Notes under the pieces: generated by a model
Told to the model about the DNA's origin: nothing
Databases searched by the model: none
What the model saw: the letters and a program-made list of their open reading frames with translations, nothing else
DNA from: Tenggerimyces flavus
GTDB taxonomy: Bacteria; Actinomycetota; Actinomycetes; Propionibacteriales; Actinopolymorphaceae
Assembly: GCF_016907715.1 (NCBI RefSeq)
Contig: NZ_JAFBCM010000001.1
Location: forward strand, 248,001 to 312,000
Length of the DNA: 64,000 nucleotides
Direction of reading: 5' to 3'
Made by a program: the position numbers and the translations under genes
In this document: one piece after another, positions 1 through 8,827 of the stretch
Position numbering within the stretch: the first letter of the stretch is position 1
Layout: the number at the start of each line of letters is the position of its first letter

Positions 1-608
1 TCGCCACTCTCGTCGAGGGTGTTGAGCACAGCCTCCATCGGTTGTGGCGAATGCGTGTCGAGGAGCCCGCTCTCCGCGGTTGTCAGTACGGCGACACCGT
101 TCATGTACCGGACGTAGTGCGGGCCAGTCCCGATGTGCGGCTCCGGCTCGTCGAATACCACCGGGCTGCTGGGCGCCGGAGTCAGGATGCGGCAGCCGCG
201 AAGCTCCAACGTACGGGCCAGCTCCAGGTAGAACGGAAGCAATGCAGCGACGTGACTGGTCGCCAACAGCACCGACTCCCCACGCTCGATCGCGCCGCGA
301 AGCCGCTCAACCATTGCTTCGATCGCGTCGAGGCATCTGTCAGGGTCGATCGTTTCGACACCCGCCAGGTAGCTCTCGTCGGGACTCACGCCAACCTTCT
401 CGGCCATCAGGGCGAGCACGTCCGACCCGTTCCACGTTCCGGAGAACGTCAGACCGAGTGTGCGCCCACGCTCTCGCCGCGCCAGGCCGCGGTACGCATC
501 GAGGTTCACCTCCCGCGACGTCACGACCTCGCCCGCGATCGCACTTGCCACCAACTGCTCGCGTAGTTCCGCCCGGGTCGGCGCCGGAGGCAAGGCGGCG
601 ACTCTCAC
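1..608 (-). CDS. phosphatase-like actinobacterial protein (C-terminus beyond the window)
   Basis: An open minus-strand frame starts with GTG at 608 and runs off the left edge (about 202 residues visible). The visible protein opens MRVAALPPAP and contains REVNLDAYRGLARRERGRTL, LLATSHVAALLPFYLELART and THSPQPMEAVL. From memory this pattern (REVN, LLATGHP-like, a HS-EPM-AVL segment) resembles a family of about 270 residues annotated simply as 'phosphatase' in many actinomycetes; substrate and mechanism are unknown to me. The start overlaps the stop of the upstream kinase gene as GTGA (605-608), so the two are probably translationally coupled. The coding assignment is firm; the function is a weak family match. 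Confidence 0.65.
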   Translation of the reverse strand, partial: MRVAALPPAPTRAELREQLVASAIAGEVVTSREVNLDAYRGLARRERGRTLGLTFSGTWNGSDVLALMAEKVGVSPDESYLAGVETIDPDRCLDAIEAMVERLRGAIERGESVLLATSHVAALLPFYLELARTLELRGCRILTPAPSSPVVFDEPEPHIGTGPHYVRYMNGVAVLTTAESGLLDTHSPQPMEAVLNTLDESG

Positions 609-1561
609 GTCGGCTGATCCTTCAACAGCTCGGCGAGGCGATCGCGCACGAAGCGGAAGAACCAGCTGTCGGCGGCTTGGGCGCCGTCGCGGCGGTGCCA
701 GATGGCTAGGCGGTGGCTGGCGCTGAGCGCGCAGGCGAGGTGGATGCGGCGGCGATGGTTGTCTGGGAGGGGGCGGAGCTCGGCGTATCCGCGTTCGATG
801 TGCTCGGTCAGCGGCGGGGCTTCTTCGGCGTTCATCCACAGGGTGGCGAAGTCGAACGTGTAGTCCGTCCCGCGGATCTCGCCGAAGTCGATCAGTCCGC
901 TGTACGTTCCGCCGTCCTCGTAGATGTGGCTCGCGTCGAAGTCGCCGTGCGCGACCGAGCACACGCCGTCCGGCGGTCCCAGCTCGATGGCCTCTTCCAA
1001 CAGCCGGACGACCGTGTTCGCCTGGTCCACGGTGAAGCCGGTCGCCACCAGCGGTGCGGCGACGGAGGGTGGGTCGACGTAGGCGGCGTACGTCGGGTGC
1101 TCGCCTCGGATCGGCCAGCCCGCCCGCTCGTGCTCCCGCTGGACCCAGCCGAAGCCCTGCACCGGCACCGCATGGATCCGCGCCAGGTCTCGCCCGGCCG
1201 CTTCCCCGATCGAGGCGGCCTCCCGCTCCGTCGTGGCAGCGCCCAAGGGGAGGCCGGCGATCTCCGTCGTGATCATGACGGAACGTTCCAGCGCCTCGTC
1301 GAACGGCTCGTAGTGCACCACGTCCGGCACCCGCGCACCCGCCGCGACCAGGACGCGATGCAGCTCGGCCTCCGGCGCGAAGCTCGCGTCCACCTCCTCG
1401 GCCATCCGGGCGTAGAACGTCTCGCCCTCGACGACCACGCGGTAGACCTGCGTCGACGACCCGGATTCCGTTCGCTGATAGGTGAATCCGCGCCCGAAGA
1501 CTCGACGGAGCAGAGCCTCGAGCGCGGGCAGATCGACATCCGGTTTCCGCGGCACGACCAC
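605..1561 (-). CDS. APH-family small-molecule phosphotransferase
   Basis: A protein-kinase-like fold enzyme that would transfer phosphate from a nucleotide to a small molecule or metabolite. The catalytic loop reads VAHGDFDASHIY and the metal-binding motif LIDFGEIRG, the two hallmarks of the APH/choline kinase family. The place usually held by Asn in HxDxxxxN is His here, as in macrolide phosphotransferases; this does not prove that the substrate is an antibiotic. I start at GTG 1561 (an in-frame GTG at 1555 is an alternative), giving about 318 residues. The open frame extends further upstream, but that part reads as low-complexity shadow. The stop overlaps the start of the phosphatase-like gene by four bases, so the two form an operon. 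Confidence 0.8.
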   Translation of the reverse strand: MVVPRKPDVDLPALEALLRRVFGRGFTYQRTESGSSTQVYRVVVEGETFYARMAEEVDASFAPEAELHRVLVAAGARVPDVVHYEPFDEALERSVMITTEIAGLPLGAATTEREAASIGEAAGRDLARIHAVPVQGFGWVQREHERAGWPIRGEHPTYAAYVDPPSVAAPLVATGFTVDQANTVVRLLEEAIELGPPDGVCSVAHGDFDASHIYEDGGTYSGLIDFGEIRGTDYTFDFATLWMNAEEAPPLTEHIERGYAELRPLPDNHRRRIHLACALSASHRLAIWHRRDGAQAADSWFFRFVRDRLAELLKDQPT

Positions 1562-1621
1562 CCAGCCTAGACGCACAAAATCCACTGGGCACCCGGACAG
1601 CACGCCGCTAGCGTTCGCGCC

Positions 1622-2080
1622 ATGCTGATCCGGCCGGTGCGGTACGAGGACGCGGCGAGCTTGCAGCGGCACTGCTTCGGCGCCATGACGATCGAGCAGG
1701 TCGCCGCGATGATCGAGTCCCTCGTTGACGTGACCGACACGGTCTCGCTGGTCGCGGACGACGGCAGCGAGGCCGTCGCGTCCTGCACCGTCACCCGGCT
1801 CACCCACCGCCTCTGCCGGCACCGCGCCGACATCGGCGGGTTCGTCATCGCGCCTTCCGCCCAAGGAACGGGCCTGGCCCGGCGAATCGTCAACGAGGCA
1901 AGCCGATACGCCCGCGAGTGGGACTGCACGATCCTCGAGATCAGCTGCCGCGGCGGCACCCACGCCGAGGAGGCGTACGTCGGTCTCGGCTTCACCGAAT
2001 GGGCTCGGCTCCCCGGCGGCTACCGGGAGGAGGCGGGCACGTTCGACGAGGTCCGGCTGTGGAAGCGTCTCGACGGATGA
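1622..2080 (+). CDS. GNAT family N-acetyltransferase
   Basis: A 152-residue single-domain GNAT enzyme expected to move an acyl group from acyl-CoA to an amine. It opens MLIRPVRYEDAASLQRH. The acetyl-CoA binding motif A is visible as GGFVIAPSAQGTGLARRIV (a Q/R-x-x-G-x-G/A variant, QGTGLA), followed by the C-terminal pattern AYVGLGFTEWARLPGGY found in many members. It lies divergent to the APH-like kinase with about 60 bases between starts. Its stop overlaps the next start as ATGA at 2077-2080, so the two genes are coupled. The substrate cannot be inferred. Confidence 0.88.
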   Translation: MLIRPVRYEDAASLQRHCFGAMTIEQVAAMIESLVDVTDTVSLVADDGSEAVASCTVTRLTHRLCRHRADIGGFVIAPSAQGTGLARRIVNEASRYAREWDCTILEISCRGGTHAEEAYVGLGFTEWARLPGGYREEAGTFDEVRLWKRLDG

Positions 2081-2517
2081 TCGAGCTGCAGCCACATCCC
2101 TTGTTCGGGCAGATCCCGCCGGCACTTCGTGACGTACTCCTCGACTTCCGTTGGGACCTCGAACGCCTGTGGGCATTGGAGATCGAGCCCACCGAACTCG
2201 ACGTCGACCAGCTCGCTTGGCAGCTCGACCTCCCGTTCTGGCGCGACGGCGAGCGGTTCTTCGCCGTCACGCCGCGCGAGGTGGCCAGCGACCCTGAACG
2301 CCACCGCGAGCAGTACGAGCGGACCCTGGCGGCCGACCTCAGCCATCCGATTCACGTTCTCCAGCGCACCGACCGGCTGACCATCCTCGACGGCGTCCAC
2401 CGGCTCCTCAAGGCACAGCTGCAAGGCGCGCGAACGATCACCGCCAAGGTCGTCAGCCCGGACCAACTCTCCGAGATCGTCACTCCGCCGGCAGGCGAAG
2501 GAACTCGACCTCGGTGA
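2077..2517 (+). CDS. ParB/sulfiredoxin-like mini-protein
   Basis: A 146-residue protein starting at the ATG that overlaps the GNAT stop. The recognisable part is HVLQRTDRLTILDGVHRLLKA, which matches the ParB N-terminal/sulfiredoxin core (the I-x-DG-x-HRL-x-A box). The rest (LELDQLAWQLDLPFW-type helices) gives no further clue. There is no helix-turn-helix segment, so this is not a complete chromosome-partition ParB. The 98-residue gene at 13028-13324 shares the DG-x-HR core. The last 38 bases overlap the 3' end of the convergent histidine phosphatase gene. Function unknown; a CTP/ATP-binding role is only a family possibility. Confidence 0.75.
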   Translation: MIELQPHPLFGQIPPALRDVLLDFRWDLERLWALEIEPTELDVDQLAWQLDLPFWRDGERFFAVTPREVASDPERHREQYERTLAADLSHPIHVLQRTDRLTILDGVHRLLKAQLQGARTITAKVVSPDQLSEIVTPPAGEGTRPR

Positions 2518-3028
2518 AGCGGGCCGTGTACGTCAACCGCGCACCCTCGCAGCAGCCGAACGGCCCACCCCAGCTGGCGAAATCACCGTCGGGCAAGCAC
2601 GCGACCAGCGCCGCCTCGAGCTCGCCCGAGTGCCCGACGACGAGCACGGATTGGTCGTTCGACAACGGCGTCATCAGGTCGCGCCAGAGTCCGGCCAGCG
2701 AATGCGCGTACAGGTGGTACGCGCCGCCGAGGGCGACCACCTCCGCCAACGCGGCGAACGGCTCCGGCGCGGTCCACCACTGCGACGTCTCCGACTCGTC
2801 AGTCAAGCCGGGGTCGGTGCCGAGCGTCACGACCTCCTGATCGACCGCGAAGCCCATGGCGACCGCCGTCTCGCGGGCGCGGGGCGACACCGAGGTGGCG
2901 ACCACGTCGAACGGTCCCATCGTCTCGCCGAGCGAGCGGGCCAGGTCGACTCCCTGCTGCGAGAGCTGCGAGCCCGCGGTGTTCTTCCGCAACGAGTGAC
3001 GCCGGATCTCCAGTGTGGTCACGCGCAC
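2480..3028 (-). CDS. histidine phosphatase family protein
   Basis: A phosphoglycerate-mutase-like phosphatase of 182 residues from GTG 3028. The N-terminal catalytic box reads LEIRRHSLRK (the RHG box as RHS), a second arginine lies in SPRARETA, and the second catalytic histidine is in LVVGHSGELEAAL. A Glu-rich stretch (DESETSQWW) lies between. It is shorter than metabolic phosphoglycerate mutases (about 230-250), consistent with a broad small-molecule phosphatase. It is convergent with the ParB-like gene (38-base overlap) and divergent from the PrsW-like gene. Substrate unknown. Confidence 0.8.
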   Translation of the reverse strand: MRVTTLEIRRHSLRKNTAGSQLSQQGVDLARSLGETMGPFDVVATSVSPRARETAVAMGFAVDQEVVTLGTDPGLTDESETSQWWTAPEPFAALAEVVALGGAYHLYAHSLAGLWRDLMTPLSNDQSVLVVGHSGELEAALVACLPDGDFASWGGPFGCCEGARLTYTARFTEVEFLRLPAE

Positions 3029-3089
3029 CCACGGTAACGATCATGCGGGTGCACTTCGCCCCAATATTCAATCTCGGCCGCGGAATCTC

Positions 3090-3095
3090 TAGGGT
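3090..3095 (+). promoter_or_regulatory. -10 element of a probable leaderless promoter for the PrsW-like gene
   Basis: TAGGGT fits the actinobacterial TANNNT -10 consensus and ends eight bases before the ATG at 3104. That would place the transcription start on or next to the start codon. No ribosome binding site is visible before this ATG, which agrees with a leaderless message. The -35 region is not clear. Confidence 0.4.
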
Positions 3096-3103
3096 GTGTC
3101 GAC

Positions 3104-4450
3104 ATGACAGCGACCCCACCGCCGGGTGTGGCACCCGGGCCGGCACCGTGGACCTACCACCAGCCGTGGGCAGCGCAGCAACGCAAGCGCGTGCTTCTCC
3201 CGATCCTCGGCCTTGTCGTGATGGCCATCTTGATCTTGGTGATCATCGGTCTGGCCGTGATCGGAACCGGGCCGGTCCCCGTCCTCCTCGCGACGTTCTT
3301 CGCGATGCTGCCGGTGCTGCCGGTCGTGGGCGCGTTCCTCTGGCTGGACCGCTGGGAGCCCGAGCCGGGGCGCATGTTGCTAACCGCGTTCCTGTGGGGT
3401 GCGGGCGTCGCGACCGTGTCGTCGCTGATCGTCAGCCTGGTCGCGAGCGTCGCTTGGTCCGCCGTCGTCGGCCCGGAGGCGAGCGAGGTCTTCGGCACGG
3501 TGGTCACCGCGCCCGTGGTCGAGGAGTTCTTCAAGGGGCTGCTGCTCGTCCTCCTTCTGTTCGTCAAGCGCCGCGAGTTCGACGGGGTCGTCGATGGCAT
3601 CGTGTACGCGGGTCTGATCGGCATCGGCTTCGCGTTCACCGAGAACATCCTTTATCTCGGCAACGCGTTCGCTGCGGGTGGCCTCGAGGGCGGCCTGCAG
3701 CTGTTCATCCTGCGCTGCGTGGTCTCGCCGTTCGCGCACCCGCTGTTCACCAGCCTCACCGGCCTCGCGGTCGGCGTGGCGTCGCGCAGCTCGAGCACGG
3801 CCGCGAAGATCCTGCTGCCGATCCTCGGCTACCTCGGCGCGGTCCTGCTGCACGGCCTGTGGAACGGGTCCGCGACGTTCGCCGGTGGTCCTGGCTTCAT
3901 CGCCGTGTACGTCGCGATCATGGTCCCGATCTTCGTCATCATGATCATCGTCGTCGGACTCCAACGCAGGCGCGAACGCATGACCGTCGGCCGGCATCTG
4001 CCGGAGTTCGTGAACGCCGGCTGGGTCGCGCCGGACGAAGTACCTCTCCTTTCTACGTTGGCCGGCCGCCGTGGTTGGCGAGCGGCGGTGAAGCGCCAGT
4101 CGGGTCCGGTCGCCGCGCAGGCACTGAAGGCGTACCAGCGAGCGGTGACCGAGCTCGCGTTCCTCCGCGACCGGATGGCGCGCGGCGCCGTCGGTGCGGA
4201 TGCCGGCCCGTGGCACGACGAGGTCGTCTCGTCGCTCCTCGCGGCGCGCCAGCAGGTGTTGCAGTACCCGAAGGCGTTCGTCGCCGCGTGGAACCAGCCG
4301 CCGCCTGCCGGATGGCAGCAGCCGCCGGCCGTCTTGCCGCCGGGCGCGCCTGGAGCTCAGGCGATGCCGCAGCCGCCGGGACAGCCTGGCTACTACCAGC
4401 CCACGCAGCAGTCGGGTCCTGGCTACTACCAGTCGCCGCCCGCGCGCTAA
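3104..4450 (+). CDS. PrsW family intramembrane metalloprotease
   Basis: A 448-residue polytopic membrane protein. After a Pro-rich cytosolic N-terminus, at least seven hydrophobic segments occupy roughly residues 28-285. The PrsW signatures are present in order: VVEEFFKG (EExxxK, Glu140/Glu141), FTENILYLGNA, SPFAHPLFT and LLHGLWNGSA, which supply the metal-ligand and catalytic residues of the CPBP/PrsW superfamily. The C-terminal 130 residues are cytosolic and end in a Pro/Gly/Gln/Tyr-rich tail (GYYQPTQQSGPGYY). Related proteases cut anti-sigma factors or other membrane proteins; no partner is adjacent here. The last four bases overlap the end of the convergent dhaM fusion. Confidence 0.9.
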   Translation: MTATPPPGVAPGPAPWTYHQPWAAQQRKRVLLPILGLVVMAILILVIIGLAVIGTGPVPVLLATFFAMLPVLPVVGAFLWLDRWEPEPGRMLLTAFLWGAGVATVSSLIVSLVASVAWSAVVGPEASEVFGTVVTAPVVEEFFKGLLLVLLLFVKRREFDGVVDGIVYAGLIGIGFAFTENILYLGNAFAAGGLEGGLQLFILRCVVSPFAHPLFTSLTGLAVGVASRSSSTAAKILLPILGYLGAVLLHGLWNGSATFAGGPGFIAVYVAIMVPIFVIMIIVVGLQRRRERMTVGRHLPEFVNAGWVAPDEVPLLSTLAGRRGWRAAVKRQSGPVAAQALKAYQRAVTELAFLRDRMARGAVGADAGPWHDEVVSSLLAARQQVLQYPKAFVAAWNQPPPAGWQQPPAVLPPGAPGAQAMPQPPGQPGYYQPTQQSGPGYYQSPPAR

Positions 4451-7101
4451 CCCGTTCCCAAGGCCGCCCGCAAGGCGGCCTTGACAGCGGGAATCGAGGC
4501 CGGTGCCATCGACAACTCGTCGATGCCGAGCTCGACGAGTCGTACCGCTGCCGCCGGGTCACCCGCGATCTCTCCGCAGACCGCGACCCGGCGCCCAGCT
4601 GCTCGTGCCGACGCCACGAGCAACTCGTACAACCGCCACAAGGCGGTGTGATCTGGCTGATAGAGCGAGGCGACTGCCTCGTTCGTCCGCTCTGCCGCCA
4701 TCACATACTGCGTGAGGTCGTTGCTTCCCACGGAGAGGAAGTCGACCTCGGCGCAGATCTCGTCGGCCGCGAGTGCCGCCGCCGGCACCTCGACCATCAC
4801 TCCGATCTCGTGAGGCCGTCCGTACGCGACGCCCTCGTCCTCGAGCTCACTGGAGACGTCGGCAATGAGTCGTCGGAACGTCCGCGCCTCCCAGGCAAAA
4901 GTAACCATAGGCGCTAGCACCGACAAATGCTTTCGGCCGGCCGCTGCTCGGAGAATCGCGCGAATTTGAGTTCGGAGAATGTCCAAGTGGGCAAGGCCAA
5001 ACCGCAGTCCGCGCTGGCCTAGCGGACCGTTCTTGATGGGGTCGAGATGAAGCGCCGGAAGCAACTTGTCGGCGCCAACGTCTAGGGTCCTCACTACCAC
5101 CGGCCGATCGCCCACAACAGAGAGGAGGTCCACCAACTGGGCGGTCTGCTCGTCCTCGGTCGGCAGCTCCGCACGATCGAGGAACAGCAGCTCGGTGCGC
5201 AACAGGCCCACGCCATCGGCGCCGTTCGCTACTGCTGCCTCCGCTTCCGGACGGCTGCCGACATTTGCCGCTACGAGTACGTGACGGCCTGTTGCGTCGA
5301 GGACAGGCGCAGCCGCGGCTGCGCGCTCCTCTGCCCTGCGCTGCTGTTCCTCGGCTGCCGCTGCTTGGGCCTCCGCCACTTCGGTTGCGGGCGGGTCCAG
5401 GCGAACGGTGCCTGTGGAGCCGTCGACGATCGTGGGCGTGCCCTCGCGGATGTCGTCCGTCGCGCGGCCGAGCGCGACGACGGCCGGCAGCCCGAGGCCG
5501 CGCGCGATGATCGTGGCGTGGGCGGTTTTGCCTCCGCCTGCGACGACGAGCGCCTTGGCGCCGGCCCGTGCGAGGGCGGCGATCTGCGACGGGACGACGT
5601 CGGTCGCGATGACGACCGCGCCGTGGACGTCGGGGAGCGGTCCCCTCGTGGGGACGCCGAGCGCGTCCAGCACGGCGAGGGCGACGTCGCGCACGTCGGC
5701 GGCTCGCTCGGCGACGAGTTGGTCGTCGCTCTCCGCTAGCGCTGTTGCGGCGGTGGTGGCTGCGGTCCACCAGGCGCTGCTGGCGCTGTGCCCCGCGTCG
5801 ATGCCGGCGTAGGCCGGGTCGCGAAGGGCGGGATCGCCGAGCAGCGCCCGGTGCGCTGCGGCGATCGCGGCGGCGTCGCTGCCCACGCCTGCGCGGGTGG
5901 CGGCGAGGTCGCGGTCGACCGCGGCGAGCGCGGCATCCAGCCGTGCCCGCTCGGCGGTCGGGTCACCGACGGGCTGGTCGGACACGTCGGGATCGGCGGC
6001 TCGCAACCAGCGAGCCGGCCCGACGGCAATGCCGGGCGACCCGGCCACCCCCCGCAGCACGCCAGCCGCGGACGTCGTGGCCGGCGCTCCGCTGGGCGCC
6101 GAGCCGGGCTGGGCCGTACCGGCCGCAGGTGTGGTCGGCTGGGGTGCCGCCCGCTGCGTCGTGCCGGCTGCCGCCGAGGTAGTCGGCGCTCGGCCGGGCG
6201 CCGAGCTGGGCTCGGCCATGCCGGCCACCGGCGTGGTCGGCTCGGGTGGTGCGCCAGGCGCCGGGGTGGCGGCCGACGCAGCCCCAGTGGGCGCGGTCGG
6301 TGCCGCGTCCGGTGTCGGTGTGCCGGGCGGTGCTGTGTCGGACGCTGATGCGAGCGGCGGGGGTGGCGTGGCTGGGTGAGTTGCTGCCCGGGGAGCCGGG
6401 GTGGTGCCGGTGGGGTCGGTGCCTTCGCCGAAGCCTGTGTCGACCAGGGCGCGGATGGCTGTGAGAGCTGCTCCCGCGTCGGCGCCTGTTGCGGTGACCG
6501 CTACTTCTGCGCCGCCGCGAAGGGACAGGGCGACTACGGCTAGGAGGCTGCGGGCGTCGGCTTGGCGGCCGTCTTCCGTCCCCACTGTCACGGTGGCTTC
6601 GAGGCCCGCCAGGGCGCTCGCTAGTTGGGCGGCGGGGCGGGCGTGGAGGCCGAGGGGGTTGCGGAGGGTGAAGACTGCGCGTTGGTATGGCGCGGTAGGA
6701 GTCGGAGGTGGCGCCGGGGTGGCCGAGTTCGCGGATTGGGCGGCTGCCACGACGGCCGCGAGGTCGGCTCCGCCCTGGGCGGTGATGGCGGCCGCGAGGG
6801 CGCCTTCGACCAGCGGCGCGTCGACGATGTGGACGAGCGCGGCTTCGGAGGGGTCGAGGGTCTCGATGGCGAGTTCCGCAGTCATCTGGGCCGACCCCAG
6901 GTCGTACAGGATCACGATGCCCGCGGGGTTGGCGGCCTCGAGGACCGCGGCGAGGACCATGTCGAAGCTCGTTCCCACCCCTCCCTCGTCCGTCCCGCCC
7001 GCGGCAACAAGAGCCACCGACGGCGCCATCTGCGACGCCAGTTCACGGACGCCGGCGGCCAGGGCGGTGGAGTGGGAGACGAGAACGAGCGCTACGGGCA
7101 C
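4447..7101 (-). CDS. dhaM: DhaM-HPr-Enzyme I fusion, phosphoryl donor of PEP-dependent dihydroxyacetone kinase
   Basis: An 884-residue chain carrying the whole phosphate relay from phosphoenolpyruvate to the DhaL-bound nucleotide. Residues 1-125 are a DhaM/EIIA-Man-like domain with His10 (VLVSHSTALA). Residues 140-225 are HPr with active His153 (GLHARPAAQL). A long Pro/Ala/Thr linker (about 228-346) leads to complete Enzyme I. That part includes the swivel His528 (GGGKTAHATIIAR) and the PEP barrel with GLLRTELLFL, VRTLDVGADK, GQRGLRF and the C-terminal Cys of RVAVCGEIAG. The start is GTG 7101, overlapping dhaL by ten bases. All catalytic residues look intact. Transcribed after dhaK and dhaL, so the operon carries its own PTS proteins rather than borrowing general ones. 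Confidence 0.93.
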   Translation of the reverse strand: MPVALVLVSHSTALAAGVRELASQMAPSVALVAAGGTDEGGVGTSFDMVLAAVLEAANPAGIVILYDLGSAQMTAELAIETLDPSEAALVHIVDAPLVEGALAAAITAQGGADLAAVVAAAQSANSATPAPPPTPTAPYQRAVFTLRNPLGLHARPAAQLASALAGLEATVTVGTEDGRQADARSLLAVVALSLRGGAEVAVTATGADAGAALTAIRALVDTGFGEGTDPTGTTPAPRAATHPATPPPPLASASDTAPPGTPTPDAAPTAPTGAASAATPAPGAPPEPTTPVAGMAEPSSAPGRAPTTSAAAGTTQRAAPQPTTPAAGTAQPGSAPSGAPATTSAAGVLRGVAGSPGIAVGPARWLRAADPDVSDQPVGDPTAERARLDAALAAVDRDLAATRAGVGSDAAAIAAAHRALLGDPALRDPAYAGIDAGHSASSAWWTAATTAATALAESDDQLVAERAADVRDVALAVLDALGVPTRGPLPDVHGAVVIATDVVPSQIAALARAGAKALVVAGGGKTAHATIIARGLGLPAVVALGRATDDIREGTPTIVDGSTGTVRLDPPATEVAEAQAAAAEEQQRRAEERAAAAAPVLDATGRHVLVAANVGSRPEAEAAVANGADGVGLLRTELLFLDRAELPTEDEQTAQLVDLLSVVGDRPVVVRTLDVGADKLLPALHLDPIKNGPLGQRGLRFGLAHLDILRTQIRAILRAAAGRKHLSVLAPMVTFAWEARTFRRLIADVSSELEDEGVAYGRPHEIGVMVEVPAAALAADEICAEVDFLSVGSNDLTQYVMAAERTNEAVASLYQPDHTALWRLYELLVASARAAGRRVAVCGEIAGDPAAAVRLVELGIDELSMAPASIPAVKAALRAALGTG

Positions 7102-7730
7102 GTCGCCGCGAGATCGGCCATCGTGCGGAACAACAGCGCCGTAGACGTCGCGCCCGGGTCCTGGTGGCCGGCCGATCGCGGGCCGAGGTAGCTCGCCCGT
7201 CCCTTCCGCGCCACCAACGGCACGGTCGCGCGCATCCCCGCCTCGGCGGCGTCAGCGGCTGCCGCGAGCACACCCACGGCGTCCGAGCCGGCCAGCAGCG
7301 CACCCTCGGCGGCGGTCAGCGCCGGGCCCCAGGCGTCGACCATGGTCTTGTCGCCCGGCTCCGCCTTCCCGCGCGCCACCAACCCGTCCTGCGCCGCACG
7401 CAACGCCGCGACGATGTCGGAGGCCTCCAGCTCCGGCTTCCCCTGGACGGCCGCCGACGCGCGCAGGAAGGCCGTGCCATACAACGGACCGGCCGCGCCG
7501 CCGACCTTCGAGATCAGCGTCGTCGCGACCGTCTTCAGCACATCTGACGGCGCCGTCGGCGCGACCTCCTCGAGCTTCGCGACCGCGGCCTTGAGCCCAC
7601 GATCGAGGTTCTCCCCGTGGTCGGCGTCGCCGATGGCCGAGTCGAGCTCGATGAGGTACGTCCGGTTCTCGGCCACGACCTCGGCATAGCGGTTGATCAG
7701 CTGCACCAACCCCGCACCATTCACGCGCAT
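7092..7730 (-). CDS. dhaL: dihydroxyacetone kinase ADP-binding subunit DhaL
   Basis: The nucleotide-carrying subunit of PEP-dependent dihydroxyacetone kinase; DhaM rephosphorylates its bound ADP. The magnesium-binding motif is visible as IGDADHGENLDRG, followed by KVGGAAGPLYGTAF and KTMVDAWGPA, all diagnostic of DhaL. I start at ATG 7730 (MRVNGAGLVQL), 212 residues, the usual family length, rather than at the longer open frame that overlaps dhaK. The gene begins five bases after the dhaK stop and overlaps dhaM by ten bases. Confidence 0.93.
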   Translation of the reverse strand: MRVNGAGLVQLINRYAEVVAENRTYLIELDSAIGDADHGENLDRGLKAAVAKLEEVAPTAPSDVLKTVATTLISKVGGAAGPLYGTAFLRASAAVQGKPELEASDIVAALRAAQDGLVARGKAEPGDKTMVDAWGPALTAAEGALLAGSDAVGVLAAAADAAEAGMRATVPLVARKGRASYLGPRSAGHQDPGATSTALLFRTMADLAATCP

Positions 7731-7735
7731 CGAGG

Positions 7736-8737
7736 TCAGCGTCCCCAACGAAGTGCGGCCGTCTGAACGGGGGCGTCCCACAACGAGACGAGCTCGTCGT
7801 CGAGCTTGAGCAAAGTGATCGACATGCCTTGCATCTCCAGCGACGTGATGTAGTTGCCGACCAGCCGGCGCTGGACGGTGATCCCCCGCTCGGCGAGCAC
7901 GTGCTCGGCGTGCCCGTACGCCAGATACAGCTCGATCAGCGGCGTCCCACCCATGCCGTTCACGAACAGCAGAACCTGATCCCCAGAAGCGAACGGCAGA
8001 TCCTCGACGATCGGCCCCAGCAGCCTCTCGACGATCGCGTTCGCCGGTTCCAACGGCATCCTCTCGCGCCCCGGCTCGCCGTGGATGCCAATCCCGATTT
8101 CCATCTCCGACTCACCCAGCGAGAACGTCGGCTTCCCCGCGTGCGGCACCGTGCACGACGTCAGTGCCATGCCCATCGAGCGCACCGAGGCGTTCACTCG
8201 TTCACACAACGCCTTCACCGCGGCCAGATCGGCACCGGCCTCGGCGGCCGCGCCGACGATCTTCTCCGCGAGTACGGTCCCACCCACGCCCCTGCGGCCA
8301 GCCGTGAACAGCGAGTCCTTCACCGCCACGTCGTCGTCGATCACGACCGCTTCGACCGAGATCCCCTCGGCCAGCGCCAGCTCGGCCGCTGTTTCGAAGT
8401 TCAGGACGTCTCCGGTGTAGTTCTTCACGATGTGCAGGACGCCCGCGCCACCGTCGATCGCCTTGGTCGCGTCGATCACCTGGTCCGGCGTCGGCGAGGT
8501 GAACACCGCCCCTGGGCACGCCGCGTCGAGCATGCCGAAGCCGACGAAGCCGCCGTGCATGGGTTCGTGCCCCGACCCGCCGCCGGACAGGATGCCGACC
8601 TTCCCCGAGCGGGGCGGCTCGGCGCGAACGATGTAGTGCGGGTCGTACGAAACCCGGATCAAGTCCGCATGCGCCGCCGCCATCCCGGCGAGCGCTTCGT
8701 CGACAACCTTCGAGGGGTCGTTGATGATCTTCTTCAT
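7736..8737 (-). CDS. dhaK: dihydroxyacetone kinase substrate-binding subunit DhaK
   Basis: Binds dihydroxyacetone covalently through a histidine and presents it for phosphorylation, feeding dihydroxyacetone phosphate into glycolysis. The protein is 333 residues with the N-terminal [16 protein letters not shown] loop, [11 protein letters not shown], and the hemiaminal-forming His219 in GIGIHGEPG. First gene of the operon dhaK-dhaL-dhaM. A purine-rich site (GAGAGG) precedes the ATG at 8737. An inverted repeat at 8785-8803 lies just upstream and may be the operator. Confidence 0.95.
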   Translation of the reverse strand: MKKIINDPSKVVDEALAGMAAAHADLIRVSYDPHYIVRAEPPRSGKVGILSGGGSGHEPMHGGFVGFGMLDAACPGAVFTSPTPDQVIDATKAIDGGAGVLHIVKNYTGDVLNFETAAELALAEGISVEAVVIDDDVAVKDSLFTAGRRGVGGTVLAEKIVGAAAEAGADLAAVKALCERVNASVRSMGMALTSCTVPHAGKPTFSLGESEMEIGIGIHGEPGRERMPLEPANAIVERLLGPIVEDLPFASGDQVLLFVNGMGGTPLIELYLAYGHAEHVLAERGITVQRRLVGNYITSLEMQGMSITLLKLDDELVSLWDAPVQTAALRWGR

Positions 8738-8784
8738 CGCTGCCAGCCTCTCGCCGAGATCCTCGCCACAAGCCGAGCACGCAC

Positions 8785-8803
8785 GTTTCTACTACCGAAA
8801 CGC
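8785..8803. promoter_or_regulatory. inverted repeat upstream of dhaK, possible operator
   Basis: CGTTTC and GAAACG form a six-base inverted repeat separated by seven bases, lying 48-66 bases before the dhaK start codon in a 90-base intergenic gap. Size and symmetry fit a dimeric regulator site. No regulator gene is adjacent, so the protein is unknown. Confidence 0.35.
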
Positions 8804-8827
8804 GACGCCGTCAGGAAAGTACGTGAT

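Noticed and set aside
605-1561. An antibiotic resistance gene
   Set aside because: The APH fold and a His in place of Asn resemble macrolide kinases, but the family includes many metabolic kinases and no resistance context is present.
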